From assembly GCA_964019155.1 (NCBI GenBank), contig CAXHSG010000197.1:1240001-1304000 (forward strand): DNA of 64,000 nucleotides, read 5' to 3'. Shown here piece after piece: positions 13,309-26,168 of this stretch. Under the pieces are notes generated by a model that saw only the letters and a list, made by a program, of their open reading frames with translations, was not told where the DNA came from and ran no database searches. Position 1 is the first letter of the stretch; every line of letters begins with the position of its first letter. Position numbers and translations under genes: made by a program. The DNA is from Osedax fenrisi. Its lineage: Eukaryota; Annelida; Polychaeta; Sabellida; Siboglinidae.

Positions 13309-13760
13309 AGCTAACTCTAGCTAACTCTAGGTAACTCTAGCTAACTTTAGCTAACTCTAGCTAACTCTAGCTAACTCTAGGTAACTCTAGCTAACTTTAG
13401 CTAACTCTAGCTAACTCTAGGTAATTCTAGATAACTTTAGCTAACTCTAGGTAACTCTAGCTAACTCTAGGTAACTTTAGCTAACTCTAGGTAACTTTAG
13501 CTAACTCTAGGTAACTCTAGGTAATTCTAGCTAACTCTAGCTAACTCTAGATAACTCTAGGTAACTCTAGCTAACTCTAGCTAACTTTAGCTAACTCTAG
13601 CTAACTCTAGGTAATTCTAGATAACTTTAGCTAACTCTAGGTAACTCTAGCTAACTCTAGGTAACTTTAGGTAACTCTAGCTAACTCTAGCTAACTCTAG
13701 GTAACTCTAGGTAACTCTAGCTAACTCTAGGTAACTTTAGCTAACTCTAGGTAACTCTAG

Positions 13761-15888
13761 CAAACTCTAGGTAACTTTAGCTAACTCTAGCTAACTCTAG
13801 CTAACTTTAGCTAACTCTAGCTAACTCTAGGTAATTCTAGATAACTTTAGCTAACTCTAGGTAACTCTAGCTAACTCTAGGTAACTTTAGCTAACTCTAG
13901 GTAACTTTAGCTAACTCTAGGTAACTCTAGGTAATTCTAGATAACTCTAGCTAACTCTAGATAACTCTAGGTAACTCTAGCTAACTCTAGCTAACTTTAG
14001 CTAACTCTAGTTAACTCTAGCTAACTCTAGCTAACTTTAGCTAACTCTAGGTAACTCTAGCTAACTTTAGCTAACTCTAGCTAACTCTAGCTAACTCTAG
14101 CTAACTCTAGGTAACTCTAGCTAACTTTAGCTAACTCTAGCTAACTCTAGCTAATTCTAGGTAACTCTAGCTAACTCTAGCTAACTCTAGGTAACTCTAG
14201 CTAACTCTAGCTAACTTTAGCTAACTCTAGCTAACTCTAGCTAACTCTAGGTAACTCTAGCTAACTCTAGCTAACTTTAGCTAACTCTAGCTAACTCTAG
14301 GTAATTCTAGATAACTTTAGCTAACTCTAGGTAACTCTAGCTAACTCTAGGTAACTTTAGCTAACTCTAGGTAACTTTAGCTAACTCTAGGTAACTCGAG
14401 GTAATTCTAGCTAACTCTAGCTAACTCTAGGTAACTCTAGGTAACTCTAGCTAACTCTAGCTAACTTTAGCTAACTCTAGCTAACTCTAGGTAACTCTAG
14501 CTAACTTTAGCTAACTCTAGCTAACTCTAGCTAACTCTAGCTAACTCTAGGTAACTCTAGCTAACTTTAGCTAACTCTAGCTAACTCTAGGTAACTCTAG
14601 CTTACTTTAGCTAACTCTAGCTAACTCTAGCTAACTCTAGCTAACTATAGGTAACTCTAGCTAACTTTAGCTAACTCTAGCTAACTCTAGCTAATTCTAG
14701 GTAACTCTAGCTAACTCTAGCTAACTCTAGGTAACTCTAGCTAACTCTAGCTAACTTTAGCTAACTCTAGCTAACTCTAGCTAACTCTAGGTAACTCTAG
14801 CTAACTCTAGCTAACTTTAGCTAACTCTAGGTAACTCTAGGTAACTCTAGCTAACTCTAGGTAACTCTAGGTAACTCTAGATAACTCTAGCTAACTCTAG
14901 GTAACTCTAGGTAACTCTAGCTAACTTTAGCTAACTCTAGCTAACTCTAGGTAACTCTAGCTAACTTTAGCTAACTCTAGCTAACTCTAGCTAATTCTAG
15001 GTAACTCTAGGTAACTCTAGCTAACTCTAGGTAACTCTAGCTAACTCTAGCTAACTCTAGCTAACTCTAGGTAACTCTAGCTTACTCTAGGTAATTCTAG
15101 ATAACTTTAGCTAACTCTAGGTAACTATAGCTAACTCTAGGTAACTTTAGCTAACTCTAGGTAACTTTAGCTAACTCTAGGTAACTCTAGGTAATTCTAG
15201 CTAACTCTAGCTAACTCTAGGTAACTCTAGGTAACTCTAGCTAACTCTAGCTAACTTTAGCTAACTTTAGCTAACTCTAGGTAACTCTAGCTAACTTTAG
15301 CTAACTCTAGCTAACTCTAGCTAACTCTAGCTAACTCTAGGTAACTCTAGCTAACTTTAGCTAACTCTAGCTAACTCTAGGTAACTCTAGCTAACTTTAG
15401 CTAACTCTAGCTAACTCTAGCTAACTCTAGCTAACTATAGGTAACTCTAGCTAACTTTAGCTAACTCTAGCTAACTCTAGCTAATTCTAGGTAACTCTAG
15501 CTAACTCTAGCTAACTCTAGGTAACTCTAGCTAACTCTAGCTAACTTTAGCTAACTCTAGGTAACTCTAGCTAACTCTAGCTAACTCTAGCTAACTCTAG
15601 GTAACTCTAGGTAACTCTAGCTAACTCTAGGTAACTCTAGCTAACTCTAGCTAACTCTAGGTAACTATAGGTAACTCTAACTAACTCTAGGTAACTTTAG
15701 CTAACTCTAGCTAACTCTAGGTAACTCTAGCTAACTCTAGCTAACTTTAGCTAACTCTAGCTAACTCTAGCTAATTCTAGGTAACTCTAGCTAACTCTAG
15801 CTAACTCTAGGTAACTCTAGCTAACTCTAGCTAACTTTAGCTAACTCTAGCTAACTCTAGCTAACTCTAGGTAACTCTAGCTAAATCT
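13761..15888 (+). repeat. Family I block, copy 4 (full length)
   Basis: CAAACT at 13761, CTCGAG at 14395, ACTATAGG at 14644, 15434 and 15664, and AAATCT at 15883. Every landmark is 2580 bp after its partner in copy 3. Only about 450 bp separate the end of copy 3 from the start of this copy, so here the block is nearly contiguous and the extra module carrying the 11-mer is absent. Confidence 0.88.
14395..14400. other. CTCGAG marker in family I copy 4 (last one)
   Basis: Last of five CTCGAG sites. The equivalent positions in the next two copies (16725 and 19885) read CTCTAG, so the change marks five consecutive copies only. Confidence 0.95.
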
Positions 15889-16090
15889 AGCTAACTCTAG
15901 CTAACTCTAGGTAACTCTAGCTAACTTTAGCTAACTCTAGCTAACTCTAGCTAACTCTAGCTAACTCTAGGTAACTCTAGCTAACTTTAGCTAACTTTAG
16001 GTAACTCTAGCTAACTCTAGCTAACTCTAGGTAACTCTAGGTAACTCTAGCTAACTCTAGGTAACTTTAGCTAACTCTAGGTAACTCTAG

Positions 16091-18060
16091 CAAACTCTAG
16101 GTAACTTTAGCTAACTCTAGCTAACTCTAGCTAACTTTAGCTAACTCTAGCTAACTCTAGGTAATTCTAGATAACTTTAGCTAACTCTAGGTAACTCTAG
16201 CTAACTCTAGGTAACTTTAGCTAACTCTAGGTAACTTTAGCTAACTCTAGGTAACTCTAGGTAATTCTAGCTAACTCTAGCTAACTCTAGATAACTCTAG
16301 GTAACTCTAGCTAACTCTAGCTAACTTTAGCTAACTCTAGTTAACTCTAGCTAACTCTAGCTAACTTTAGCTAACTCTAGGTAACTCTAGCTAACTTTAG
16401 CTAACTCTAGCTAACTCTAGCTAACTCTAGCTAACTCTAGGTAACTCTAGCTAACTTTAGCTAACTCTAGCTAACTCTAGCTAATTCTAGGTAACTCTAG
16501 CTAACTCTAGCTAACTCTAGGTAACTCTAGCTAACTCTAGCTAACTTTAGCTAACTCTAGCTAACTCTAGCTAACTCTAGGTAACTCTAGCTAACTCTAG
16601 CTAACTTTAGCTAACTCTAGCTAACTCTAGGTAATTCTAGATAACTTTAGCTAATTCTAGGTAACTCTAGCTAACTCTAGGTAACTTTAGCTAACTCTAG
16701 GTAACTTTAGCTAACTCTAGGTAACTCTAGGTAATTCTAGCTAACTCTAGCTAACTCTAGGTAACTCTAGGTAACTCTAGGTAACTCTAGCTAACTTTAG
16801 CTAACTCTAGCTAACTCTAGGTAACTCTAGCTAACTTTAGCTAACTCTAGCTAACTCTAGCTAACTCTAGCTAACTCTAGGTAACTCTAGCTAACTTTAG
16901 CTAACTCTAGCTAACTCTAGGTAACTCTAGCTTACTTTAGCTAACTCTAGCTAACTCTAGCTAACTCTAGCTAACTATAGGTAACTCTAGCTAACTTTAG
17001 CTAACTCTAGCTAACTCTAGCTAATTCTAGGTAACTCTAGCTAACTCTAGCTAACTCTAGGTAACTCTAGCTAACTCTAGCTAACTTTAGCTAACTCTAG
17101 CTAATTCTAGCTAACTCTAGGTAACTCTAGCTAACTCTAGCTAACTTTAGCTAACTCTAGGTAACTCTAGGTAACTCTAGCTAACTCTAGGTAACTCTAG
17201 GTAACTCTAGATAACTCTAGCTAACTCTAGGTAATTCTAGGTAACTCTAGCTAACTTTAGCTAACTCTAGCTAACTCTAGGTAACTCTAGCTAACTTTAG
17301 CTAACTCTAGCTAACTCTAGCTAATTCTAGGTAACTCTAGCTAACTCTAGCTAACTCTAGGTAACTCTAGCTAACTCTAGCTAACTCTAGCTAACTCTAG
17401 GTAACTCTAGCTTACTCTAGGTAATTCTAGATAACTTTAGCTAACTCTAGGTAACTCTAGCTAACTCTAGGTAACTTTAGCTAACTCTAGGTAACTTTAG
17501 CTAACTCTAGGTAACTCTAGGTAATTCTAGCTAACTCTAGCTAACTCTAGGTAACTCTAGGTAACTCTAGCTAACTCTAGCTAACTTTAGCTAACTCTAG
17601 CTAACTCTAGGTAACTCTAGCTAACTTTAGCTAACTCTAGCTAACTCTAGCTAACTCTAGCTAACTCTAGGTAACTCTAGCTAACTTTAGCTAACTCTAG
17701 CTAACTCTAGGTAACTCTAGCTAACTTTAGCTAACTCTAGCTAACTCTAGCTAACTCTAGCTAACTATAGGTAACTCTAGCTAACTTTAGCTAACTCTAG
17801 CTAACTCTAGCTAATTCTAGGTAACTCTAGCTAACTCTAGCTAACTCTAGGTAACTCTAGCTAACTCTAGCTAACTTTAGCTAACTCTAGGTAACTCTAG
17901 CTAACTCTAGCTAACTCTAGCTAACTCTAGGTAACTCTAGGTAACTCTAGCTAACTCTAGGTAACTCTAGCTAACTCTAGCTAACTCTAGGTAACTATAG
18001 GTAACTCTAACTAACTCTAGGTAACTTTAGCTAACTCTAGCTAACTCTAGGTAACTCTAG
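16091..18060 (+). repeat. Family I block, copy 5 (right end replaced)
   Basis: CAAACT at 16091 and ACTATAGG at 16974, 17764 and 17994, each 2330 bp after copy 4. The AAATCT expected near 18213 is missing. Beyond roughly 18,060-18,130 the units follow a different order, so the right end was replaced by another segment. The CTCGAG site is absent (CTCTAG at 16725). Confidence 0.8.
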
Positions 18061-19250
18061 CTAACTCTAGCTAACTTTAGCTAACTCTAGCTAACTCTAG
18101 CTAATTCTAGGTAACTCTAGCTAACTCTAGCTAACTCTAGCTAACTTTAGCTAACTCTAGCTAACTCTAGCTAACTCTAGCTAACTCTAGGTAACTCTAG
18201 CTAACTCTAGCTAACTTTAGCTAACTCTAGCTAACTCTAGCCAACTCTAGGTAACTCTAGCTAACTCTAGGTAACTCTAGCTAACTTTAGCTAACTCTAG
18301 CTAACTCTAGGTAATTCTAGCTAACTCTAGGTAACTTTAGCTAACTCTAGGTAACTTTAGCTAACTCTAGGTAACTCTAGGTAATTCTAGCTAACTCTAG
18401 CTAACTCTAGCTAACTCTAGGTAACTCTAGCTTACTCTAGGTAATTCTAGATAACTTTAGCTAACTCTAGGTAACTCTAGCTAACTCTAGGTAACTTTAG
18501 CTAACTCTAGGTAACTTTAGCTAACTCTAGGTAACTCTAGGTAATTCTAGCTAACTCTAGCTAACTCTAGCTAACTCTAGGTAACTCTAGCTAACTCTAG
18601 GTAACTTTAGCTAACTCTAGGTAACTTTAGCTAACTCTAGGTAACTCTAGGTAATTCTAGCTAACTCTAGCTAACTCTAGATAACTCTAGGTAACTCTAG
18701 CTAACTCTAGCTAACTTTAGCTAACTCTAGCTAACTCTAGGTAATTCTAGATAACTTTAGCTAACTCTAGGTAACTCTAGCTAACTCTAGGTAACTTTAG
18801 CTAACTCTAGCTAACTCTAGGTAACTCTAGCTAACTCTAGCTAACTTTAGCTAACTCTAGCTAACTCTAGCTAATTCTAGGTAACTCTAGCTAACTCTAG
18901 CTAACTCTAGGTAACTCTAGCTAACTCTAGCTAACTCTAGCTAACTCTAGGTAACTATAGGTAACTCTAACTAACTCTAGGTAACTTTAGCTAACTCTAG
19001 TTAACTCTAGGTAACTCTAGCTAACTCTAGCTAACTCTATCTAACTCTAGGTAATTCTAGCTAACTCTAGGTAACTTTAGCTAACTCTAGCTAACTCTAG
19101 CTAACTCTAGCTAACTCTAGGTAACTCTAGCTAACTTTAGCTAACTCTAGCTAACTCTAGGTAACTCTAGCTTACTTTAGCTAACTCTAGCTAACTCTAG
19201 CTAACTCTAGCTAACTCTAGGTAACTTTAGCTAACTCTAGGTAACTCTAG
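18061..19250 (+). repeat. Scrambled family I spacer
   Basis: Decamer array between copies 5 and 6 with no gene. It holds short re-used pieces: AATTCTAGAT/AACTTTAG pairs near 18441 and 18741, an ACTATAGG followed by CTCTAACT near 18954, and CTCTATCT near 19037. It looks like several short family I segments joined together. I did not resolve the exact breakpoints. Confidence 0.6.
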
Positions 19251-21378
19251 CAAACTCTAGGTAACTTTAGCTAACTCTAGCTAACTCTAGCTAACTTTAG
19301 CTAACTCTAGCTAACTCTAGGTAATTCTAGATAACTTTAGCTAACTCTAGGTAACTCTAGCTAACTCTAGGTAACTTTAGCTAACTCTAGGTAACTTTAG
19401 CTAACTCTAGGTAACTCTAGGTAATTCTAGCTAACTCTAGCTAACTCTAGATAACTCTAGGTAACTCTAGCTAACTCTAGCTAACTTTAGCTAACTCTAG
19501 TTAACTCTAGCTAACTCTAGCTAACTTTAGCTAACTCTAGGTAACTCTAGCTAACTTTAGCTAACTCTAGCTAACTCTAGCTAACTCTAGCTAACTCTAG
19601 GTAACTCTAGCTAACTTTAGCTAACTCTAGCTAACTCTAGCTAATTCTAGGTAACTTTAGCTAATTCTAGCTAACTCTAGGTAACTCTAGCTAACTCTAG
19701 CTAACTTTAGCTAACTCTAGCTAACTCTAGCTAACTCTAGGTAACTCTAGCTAACTCTAGCTAACTTTAGCTAACTCTAGCTAACTCTAGGTAATTCTAG
19801 ATAACTTTAGCTAACTCTAGGTAACTCTAGCTAACTCTAGGTAACTTTAGCTAACTCTAGGTAACTTTAGCTAACTCTAGGTAACTCTAGGTAATTCTAG
19901 CTAACTCTAGCTAACTCTAGGTAACTCTAGGTAACTCTAGCTAACTCTAGCTAACTTTATCTAACTCTAGCTAACTCTAGGTAACTCTAGCTAACTTTAG
20001 CTAACTCTAGCTAACTCTAGCTAACTCTAGCTAACTCTAGGTAACTCTAGCTAACTTTAGCTAACTCTAGCTAACTCTAGGTAACTCTAGCTTACTTTAG
20101 CTAACTCTAGCTAACTCTAGCTAACTCTAGCTAACTATAGGTAACTCTAGCTAACTTTAGCTAACTCTAGCTAACTCTAGCTAATTCTAGGTAACTCTAG
20201 CTAACTCTAGCTAACTCTAGGTAACTCTAGCTAACTCTAGCTAACTTTAGCTAACTCTAGCTAACTCTAGCTAACTCTAGGTAACTCTAGCTAACTCTAG
20301 CTAACTTTAGCTAACTCTAGGTAACTCTAGGTAACTCTAGCTAACTCTAGGTAACTCTAGGTAACTCTAGATAACTCTAGCTAACTCTAGGTAACTCTAG
20401 GTAACTCTAGCTAACTTTAGCTAACTCTAGCTAACTCTAGGTAACTCTAGCTAACTTTAGCTAACTCTAGCTAACTCTAGCTAATTCTAGGTAACTCTAG
20501 CTAACTCTAGCTAACTCTAGGTAACTCTAGCTAACTCTAGCTAACTCTAGCTAACTCTAGGTAACTCTAGCTTACTCTAGGTAATTCTAGATAACTTTAG
20601 CTAACTCTAGGTAACTCTAGCTAACTCTAGGTAACTTTAGCTAACTCTAGGTAACTTTAGCTAACTCTAGGTAACTCTAGGTAATTCTAGCTAACTCTAG
20701 CTAACTCTAGGTAACTCTAGGTAACTCTAGCTAACTCTAGCTAACTTTAGCTAACTCTAGCTAACTCTAGGTAACTCTAGCTAACTTTAGCTAATTCTAG
20801 CTAACTCTAGCTAACTCTAGCTAACTCTAGGTAACTCTAGCTAACTTTAGCTAACTCTAGCTAACTCTAGGTAACTCTAGCTAACTTTAGCTAACTCTAG
20901 CTAACTCTAGCTAACTCTAGCTAACTATAGGTAACTCTAGCTAACTTTAGCTAACTCTAGCTAACTCTAGCTAATTCTAGGTAACTCTAGCTAACTCTAG
21001 CTAACTCTAGGTAACTCTAGCTAACTCTAGCTAACTTTAGCTAACTCTAGGTAACTCTAGCTAACTCTAGCTAACTCTAGCTAACTCTAGGTAACTCTAG
21101 GTAACTCTAGCTAACTCTAGGTAACTCTAGCTAACTCTAGCTAACTCTAGGTAACTATAGGTAACTCTAACTAACTCTAGGTAACTTTAGCTAACTCTAG
21201 CTAACTCTAGGTAACTCTAGCTAACTCTAGCTAACTTTAGCTAACTCTAGCTAACTCTAGCTAATTCTAGGTAACTCTAGGTAACTCTAGCTAACTCTAG
21301 GTAACTCTAGCTAACTCTAGCTAACTTTAGCTAACTCTAGCTAACTCTAGCTAACTCTAGGTAACTCTAGCTAAATCT
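19251..21378 (+). repeat. Family I block, copy 6 (full length)
   Basis: CAAACT at 19251, ACTATAGG at 20134, 20924 and 21154, and AAATCT at 21373, all 3160 bp after copy 5 where both exist. The left 780 bp lie outside the 6.37-kb duplication and the remainder inside it, so only the part from about 20031 is repeated in copy 7. Confidence 0.85.
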
Positions 21379-22622
21379 AGCTAACTCTAGCTAACTCTAG
21401 GTAACTCTAGCTAACTTTAGCTAACTCTAGCTAACTCTAGCTAACTCTAGCTAACTCTAGGTAACTCTAGCTTACTCTAGCTAACTCTAGCTAACTTTAG
21501 CTAACTCTAGCTAACTTTAGCTAACTCTAGGTAACTCTAGGTAACTCTAGCTAACTCTAGCTAACTCTAGCTAACTCTAGGTAACTCTAGCTAACTCTAG
21601 CTAACTCTAGCTAACTCTAGGTAACTCTAACTAACTCTAGCTAACTCTAGGTAACTCTAGCTAACTCTAGGTAATTCTAGCTAACTCTAGGTAACTTTAG
21701 CTAACTCTAGCTAACTCTAGCTAACTCTAGGTAACTCTAGGTAACTCTAGCTAACTCTAGGTAACTCTAGGTAACTCTAGCTAACTCTAGGTAACTCTAG
21801 GTAACTCTAACTAACTCTAGGTAACTTTAGCTAACTCTAGATAACTCTAGCTAACTCTAGGTAACTTTAGCTAACTCTAGCTAACTCTAGGTAACTCTAG
21901 CTAACTTTAGCTAACTCTAGGTAACTCTAGCTAACTTTAGCTAACTCTAGCTAACTCTAGGTAACTCTAGGTAACTCTAGCTAACTCTAGGTAACTCTAG
22001 CTAACTCTAGCTAACTCTAGGTAACTATAGGTAACTCTAACTAACTCTAGGTAACTTTAGCTAACTCTAGGTAACTCTAGCTAACTATAGGTAACTTTAG
22101 CTAACTCTAGCTAACTCTAGGTAACTTTAGCTAACTCTAGCTAATTCTAGCTAACTTTAGCTAACTCTAGCTAACTCTAGGTAACTTTAGCTAACTCTAG
22201 CTAACTCTAGGTAACTCTAGGTAATTCTAGCTAACTTTAGCTAACTCTATGTAACTCTAGGTAACTCTAGCTAACTCTAGCTAACTCTAGCTAACTCTAG
22301 GTAACTCTAACTAACTCTAGCTAACTCTAGGTAACTCTATCTAACTCTAGGTAATTCTAGCTAACTCTAGGTAACTTTAGCTATCTCTAGCTAACTCTAG
22401 CTAACTCTAGGTAACTCTAGGTAACTCTAGCTAACTTTAGGTAACTCTAGCTAACTCTAGCTAACTCTAGGTAACTCTAGATAACTCTAGCTAACTCTAG
22501 GTAACTTTAGCTAACTTTAGCTAACTCTAGGTAACTCTAGCAAACTCTAGGTAACTTTAGCTAACTCTAGCTAACTCTAGCTAACTTTAGCTAACTCTAG
22601 CTATCTCTAGGTAATTCTAGAT

Positions 22623-23801
22623 AACTGTAGCTAACTCTAGCTAACTCTAGATAACTCTAGGTAACTCTAGCTAACTCTAGCTAACTTTAGCTAACTCTAG
22701 CTAACTCTAGCTAACTCTAGCTAACTTTAGCTAACTCTAGCTAACTCTAGCTAATTCTAGCTAACTCTAGGTATCTCTAGCTAACTTTAGCTAACTCTAG
22801 CTAACTCTAGGTAACTCTAGCTAACTTTAGCTAACTCTAGCTAACTCTAGCTAACTCTAGCTAACTCTAGGTAACTCTAGCTAACTTTAGCTAACTCTAG
22901 CTAACTCTAGCTAATTCTAGGTAACTCTAGCTAACTCTAGCTAACTCTATGTAACTCTAGCTAACTCTAGCTAACTTTAGCTAACTCTAGATAACTTTAG
23001 CTAACTCTAGGTAACTCTAGCTAACTCTAGCTAACTCTAGCTAACTCTAGCTAACTCTAGCTAACTCTAGCTAACTCTAGCTAACTTTAGCTAACTCTAG
23101 CTAACTCTAGCTAACTCTAGGTAACTCTAGGTAATTCTAGCTAACTTTAGCTAACTCTAGGTAACTCTAGGTAACTCTAGCTAACTCTAGCTAACTCTAG
23201 CTAACTCTAGGTAACTCTAACTAACTCTAGCTAACTCTAGGTAACTCTATCTAACTCTAGGTAATTCTAGCTAACTCTAGGTAACTTTAGCTATCTCTAG
23301 CTAACTCTAGCTAACTCTAGGTAACTCTAGGTAACTCTAGCTAACTTTAGGTAACTCTAGCTAACTCTAGCTAACTCTAGGTAACTCTAGCTTACTCTAG
23401 CTAACTCTAGCTAACTTTAGCTAACTCTAGCTAACTTTAGCTAACTCTAGGCAACTCTAGGTAACTCTAGCTAACTCTAGCTAACTCTAGCTAACTCTAG
23501 GTAACTCTAGCTAACTCTAGCTAACTCTAGCTAACTCTAGGTAACTCTAACTAACTCTAGCTAACTCTAGGTAACTCTAGCTAACTCTAGGTAATTCTAG
23601 CTAACTCTAGGTAACTCTAGCTAACTCTAGCTAACTTTAGCTAACTCTAGCTAACTCTAGGTAACTCTAGCTAACTTTAGCTAACTTTAGCTAACTCTAG
23701 CTAACTCTAGCTAACTCTAGGTAACTCTAGCTAACTTTAGCTAACTCTAGCTAACTCTAGGTAACTCTAGCTAACTTTAGATAACTCTAGCTAACTCTAG
23801 C
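22623..23801 (+). repeat. Family I to family II transition, copy 1
   Basis: Around here the AATTCTAGAT/AACTTTAG pairs and dense GGT units of family I give way to longer runs of plain AACTCTAGCT, broken by isolated GGT and TTT units. Family II tail markers (CTCTATGT near 22949, CTAGATAACTTT near 22990, AGCTTACTCT near 23390, AGGCAACT near 23449) appear before the first 212-bp cassette. The change is gradual at marker level and no junction sequence stands out. Confidence 0.6.
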
Positions 23802-24019
23802 TAATCTAGCTAACTTTAGTTAACTCTAGCTAACTCTAGCTAACTCTAGCTAACTCTAGCTAACTCTAGCTAAGTTTAGCTAACTCTAGCTAACTCTAGG
23901 TAACTCTAGCTAACTTTAGCTAACTCTAGCTAACTCTAGCTAACTCAAGCTAACTCTAGGTAACTCTAGCTAACTTTAGCTAACTCTAGCTAACTCTAGG
24001 TAACTCTAGCTAACTTAAC
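23802..24019 (+). repeat. Family II marker cassette, form C (1st)
   Basis: The cassette starts with a 9-mer reading TAATCT and ends with a 9-mer reading CTTAAC, 212 bp apart. Between them lie GTTAAC at +17, AAGTTTAG at +70 and CTCAAG at +142. Form C has AACTCTAGCT where form A has AACTATAGCT, about 40 bp before CTTAAC. Fourteen cassettes keep the 212-bp distance exactly. Confidence 0.93.
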
Positions 24020-26162
24020 TAACTCTAGCTAACTCTAGGTAACTCTAGCTAACTCTAGGTAACTCTAGCTAACTTTAGCTAACTCTAGCTAACTCTAGCT
24101 AACTCTAGCTAACTCTAGCTAACTCTAGGTAACTTTAGCTAACTCTAGCTAACTCTAGCTAACTCTAGCTAACTCTAGCTAACTCTAGCTAACTTTAGCT
24201 AACTCTAGCTAACTCTAGCTAACTCTAGCTAACTCTAGCTAACTTTAGCTAACTCTAGCTAACTCTAGCTAACTCTAGCTAACTCTAGCTAACTCTAGCT
24301 AACTCTAGCTAACTCTAGCTAACTCTAGCTAACTCTATGTAACTCTAGCTAACTCTAGGTAACTCTAGGTAACTCTAGCTAACTCTAGCTAATTTTAGCT
24401 AACTCTAGGTAACTCTAGCTAACTTTAGCTAACTCTAGGTAACTCTAGCTAACTCTAGCTAACTTTAGCTAACTCTAGCTAACTCTAGGTAATTTTAGCT
24501 AACTCTAGCTAACTCTAGCTAACTCTAGCTAACTTTAGCTAACTCTAGCTTACTCTAGCTAACTCTAGCTAACTTTAGCTAACTCTAGCTAACTCTAGCT
24601 AACTCTATGTAACTCTAGCTAACTCTAGGTAACTCTAGGTAACTCAAGCTAACTCTAGGTAACTCTAGGTAATTCTAGCTAACTTTAGCTAACTCTAGCT
24701 AACTCTAGCTAACTCTAGGTAACTTTAGCTAACTCTAGGTAACTCTAGCTAACTTTAGCTAACTCTAGCTAACTCTAGCTAACTCTAGCTAACTCTAGCT
24801 AACTCTAGGTAACTCTAGCTAACTCTAGCTAACTCTAGCTAACTCTAGCTAATTCTAGCTAACTCTAGGTAACTCTAGCTAACTTTAGCTAACTCTAGGT
24901 AACTCTAGCTAACTCTAGGTAACTTTAGCTAACTCTAGCTAACTCTAGGTAACTCTAGATAACTCTAGCTAACTTTAGCTAACTCTAGCTAACTCTAGCT
25001 AACTCTATGTAACTCTAGCTAACTCTAGGTAACTCTAGGTAACTCTAGCTAACTCTAGCTAACTTTAGCTAATTCTAGGTAACTCTAGCTAACTTTAGCT
25101 AACTCTAGCTAACTCTAGCTAACTCTAGTTAACTCTAGCTAACTCTAGGTAACTCTAGGTAACTCTAGCTAACTCTAGCTAACTCTAGCTAACTCTAGGT
25201 AACTCTAGCTAACTTTAGCTAACTCTAGCTAACTCTAGGTAACTCTAGCTAACTCTAGCTAACTTTAGCTAACTCTAGCTAACTCTAGGTAATTTTAGCT
25301 AACTCTAGCTAACTCTAGCTAACTCTAGCTAACTCTAGCTAACTCTAGGTAACTTTAGCTAACTCTAGCTAACTCTAGCTAACTCTAGCTAACTCTAGCT
25401 AACTCTAGCTAACTTTAGCTAACTCTAGCTAACTCTAGGTAACTCTAGCTAACTTTAGCTAACTCTAGCTAACTCTAGCTAACTCTAGGTAACTCTAGCT
25501 AACTTTAGCTAACTCTAGCTAACTCTAGCTAACTCTAGCTAACTCTAGCTAACTCTAGCTAACTCTAGCTAACTCTAGCTAACTTTAGCTAACTCTAGCT
25601 AACTCTAGCTAACTCTAGCTAACTCTATCTAACTCTAGCTAACTGTAGCTAACTCTAGCTAACTCTAGCTAACTTTAGCTAACTCTAGCTAAGTCTAGCT
25701 AACTCTAGCTAACTCTAGCTAACTCTAGCTAACTTTAGCTAACTCTAGCTAACTCTAGCTAACTCTAGCTAACTTTAGCTAACTCTAGCTAAATCTAGCT
25801 AACTCTAGCTAACTCTAGCTAACTCTAGCTAACTTTAGCTAACTCTAGCTAACTCTAGCTAACTCTAGCTAACTCTAGCTAACTCTAGGTAACTCTAGCT
25901 AACTTTAGCTAACTCTAGCTAACTCTAGGTAACTCTAGCTAACTTTAGATAACTCTAGCTAACTTTAGCTAACTATAGCTAACTCTAGGTAACTCTAGCT
26001 AACTTTAGCTAACTCTAGCTAACTCTAGGTAATTTTAGCTAACTCTAGCTAACTCTAGCTAACTTTAGCTAACTCTAGCTAACTCTAGCTAACTCAAGCT
26101 AACTCTAGGTAACTCTAGCTAACTTTAGCTAACTATAGCTAACTCTAGGTAACTCTAGCTAA

Positions 26163-26168
26163 CTTAAC
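26163..26168 (+). repeat. Second-position CTTAAC 9-mer, first occurrence
   Basis: CTTAAC with no TAATCT 212 bp upstream, preceded by the form-A neighbour AACTATAGCT. The same combination recurs at 32520, 34417, 37953, 42098, 47331, 51136 and 53075. In form-A monomers it sits 1131 bp after TAATCT. Confidence 0.85.

Larger units (their letters stand above)
1..20030 (+). repeat. Family I higher-order domain
   Basis: This domain is rich in GGT-type units and in the pair AATTCTAGAT/AACTTTAGCT. It is built from irregular copies of a marker-defined block. The ACTATAGG landmark lies at 581, 3942, 7813, 12064, 14644, 16974 and 20134, which gives spacings of 3361, 3871, 4251, 2580, 2330 and 3160 bp. 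Apart from three shared 11-mers, all units are exactly 10 bp, so size differences between copies are whole numbers of decamers. The unequal lengths mean the higher-order repeat is not homogeneous. The shorter 2330-2580-bp spacings probably approximate the basic unit, with longer ones carrying extra blocks (inference). The right limit is set by the start of the 6.37-kb duplication. Confidence 0.85.

Noticed and set aside
23802..24019. Binding box of a centromere protein in the 212-bp cassette
   Set aside because: I see no match to the known CENP-B box, and the cassette differs from plain array by only a few bases. The constant length can be explained by common descent alone.
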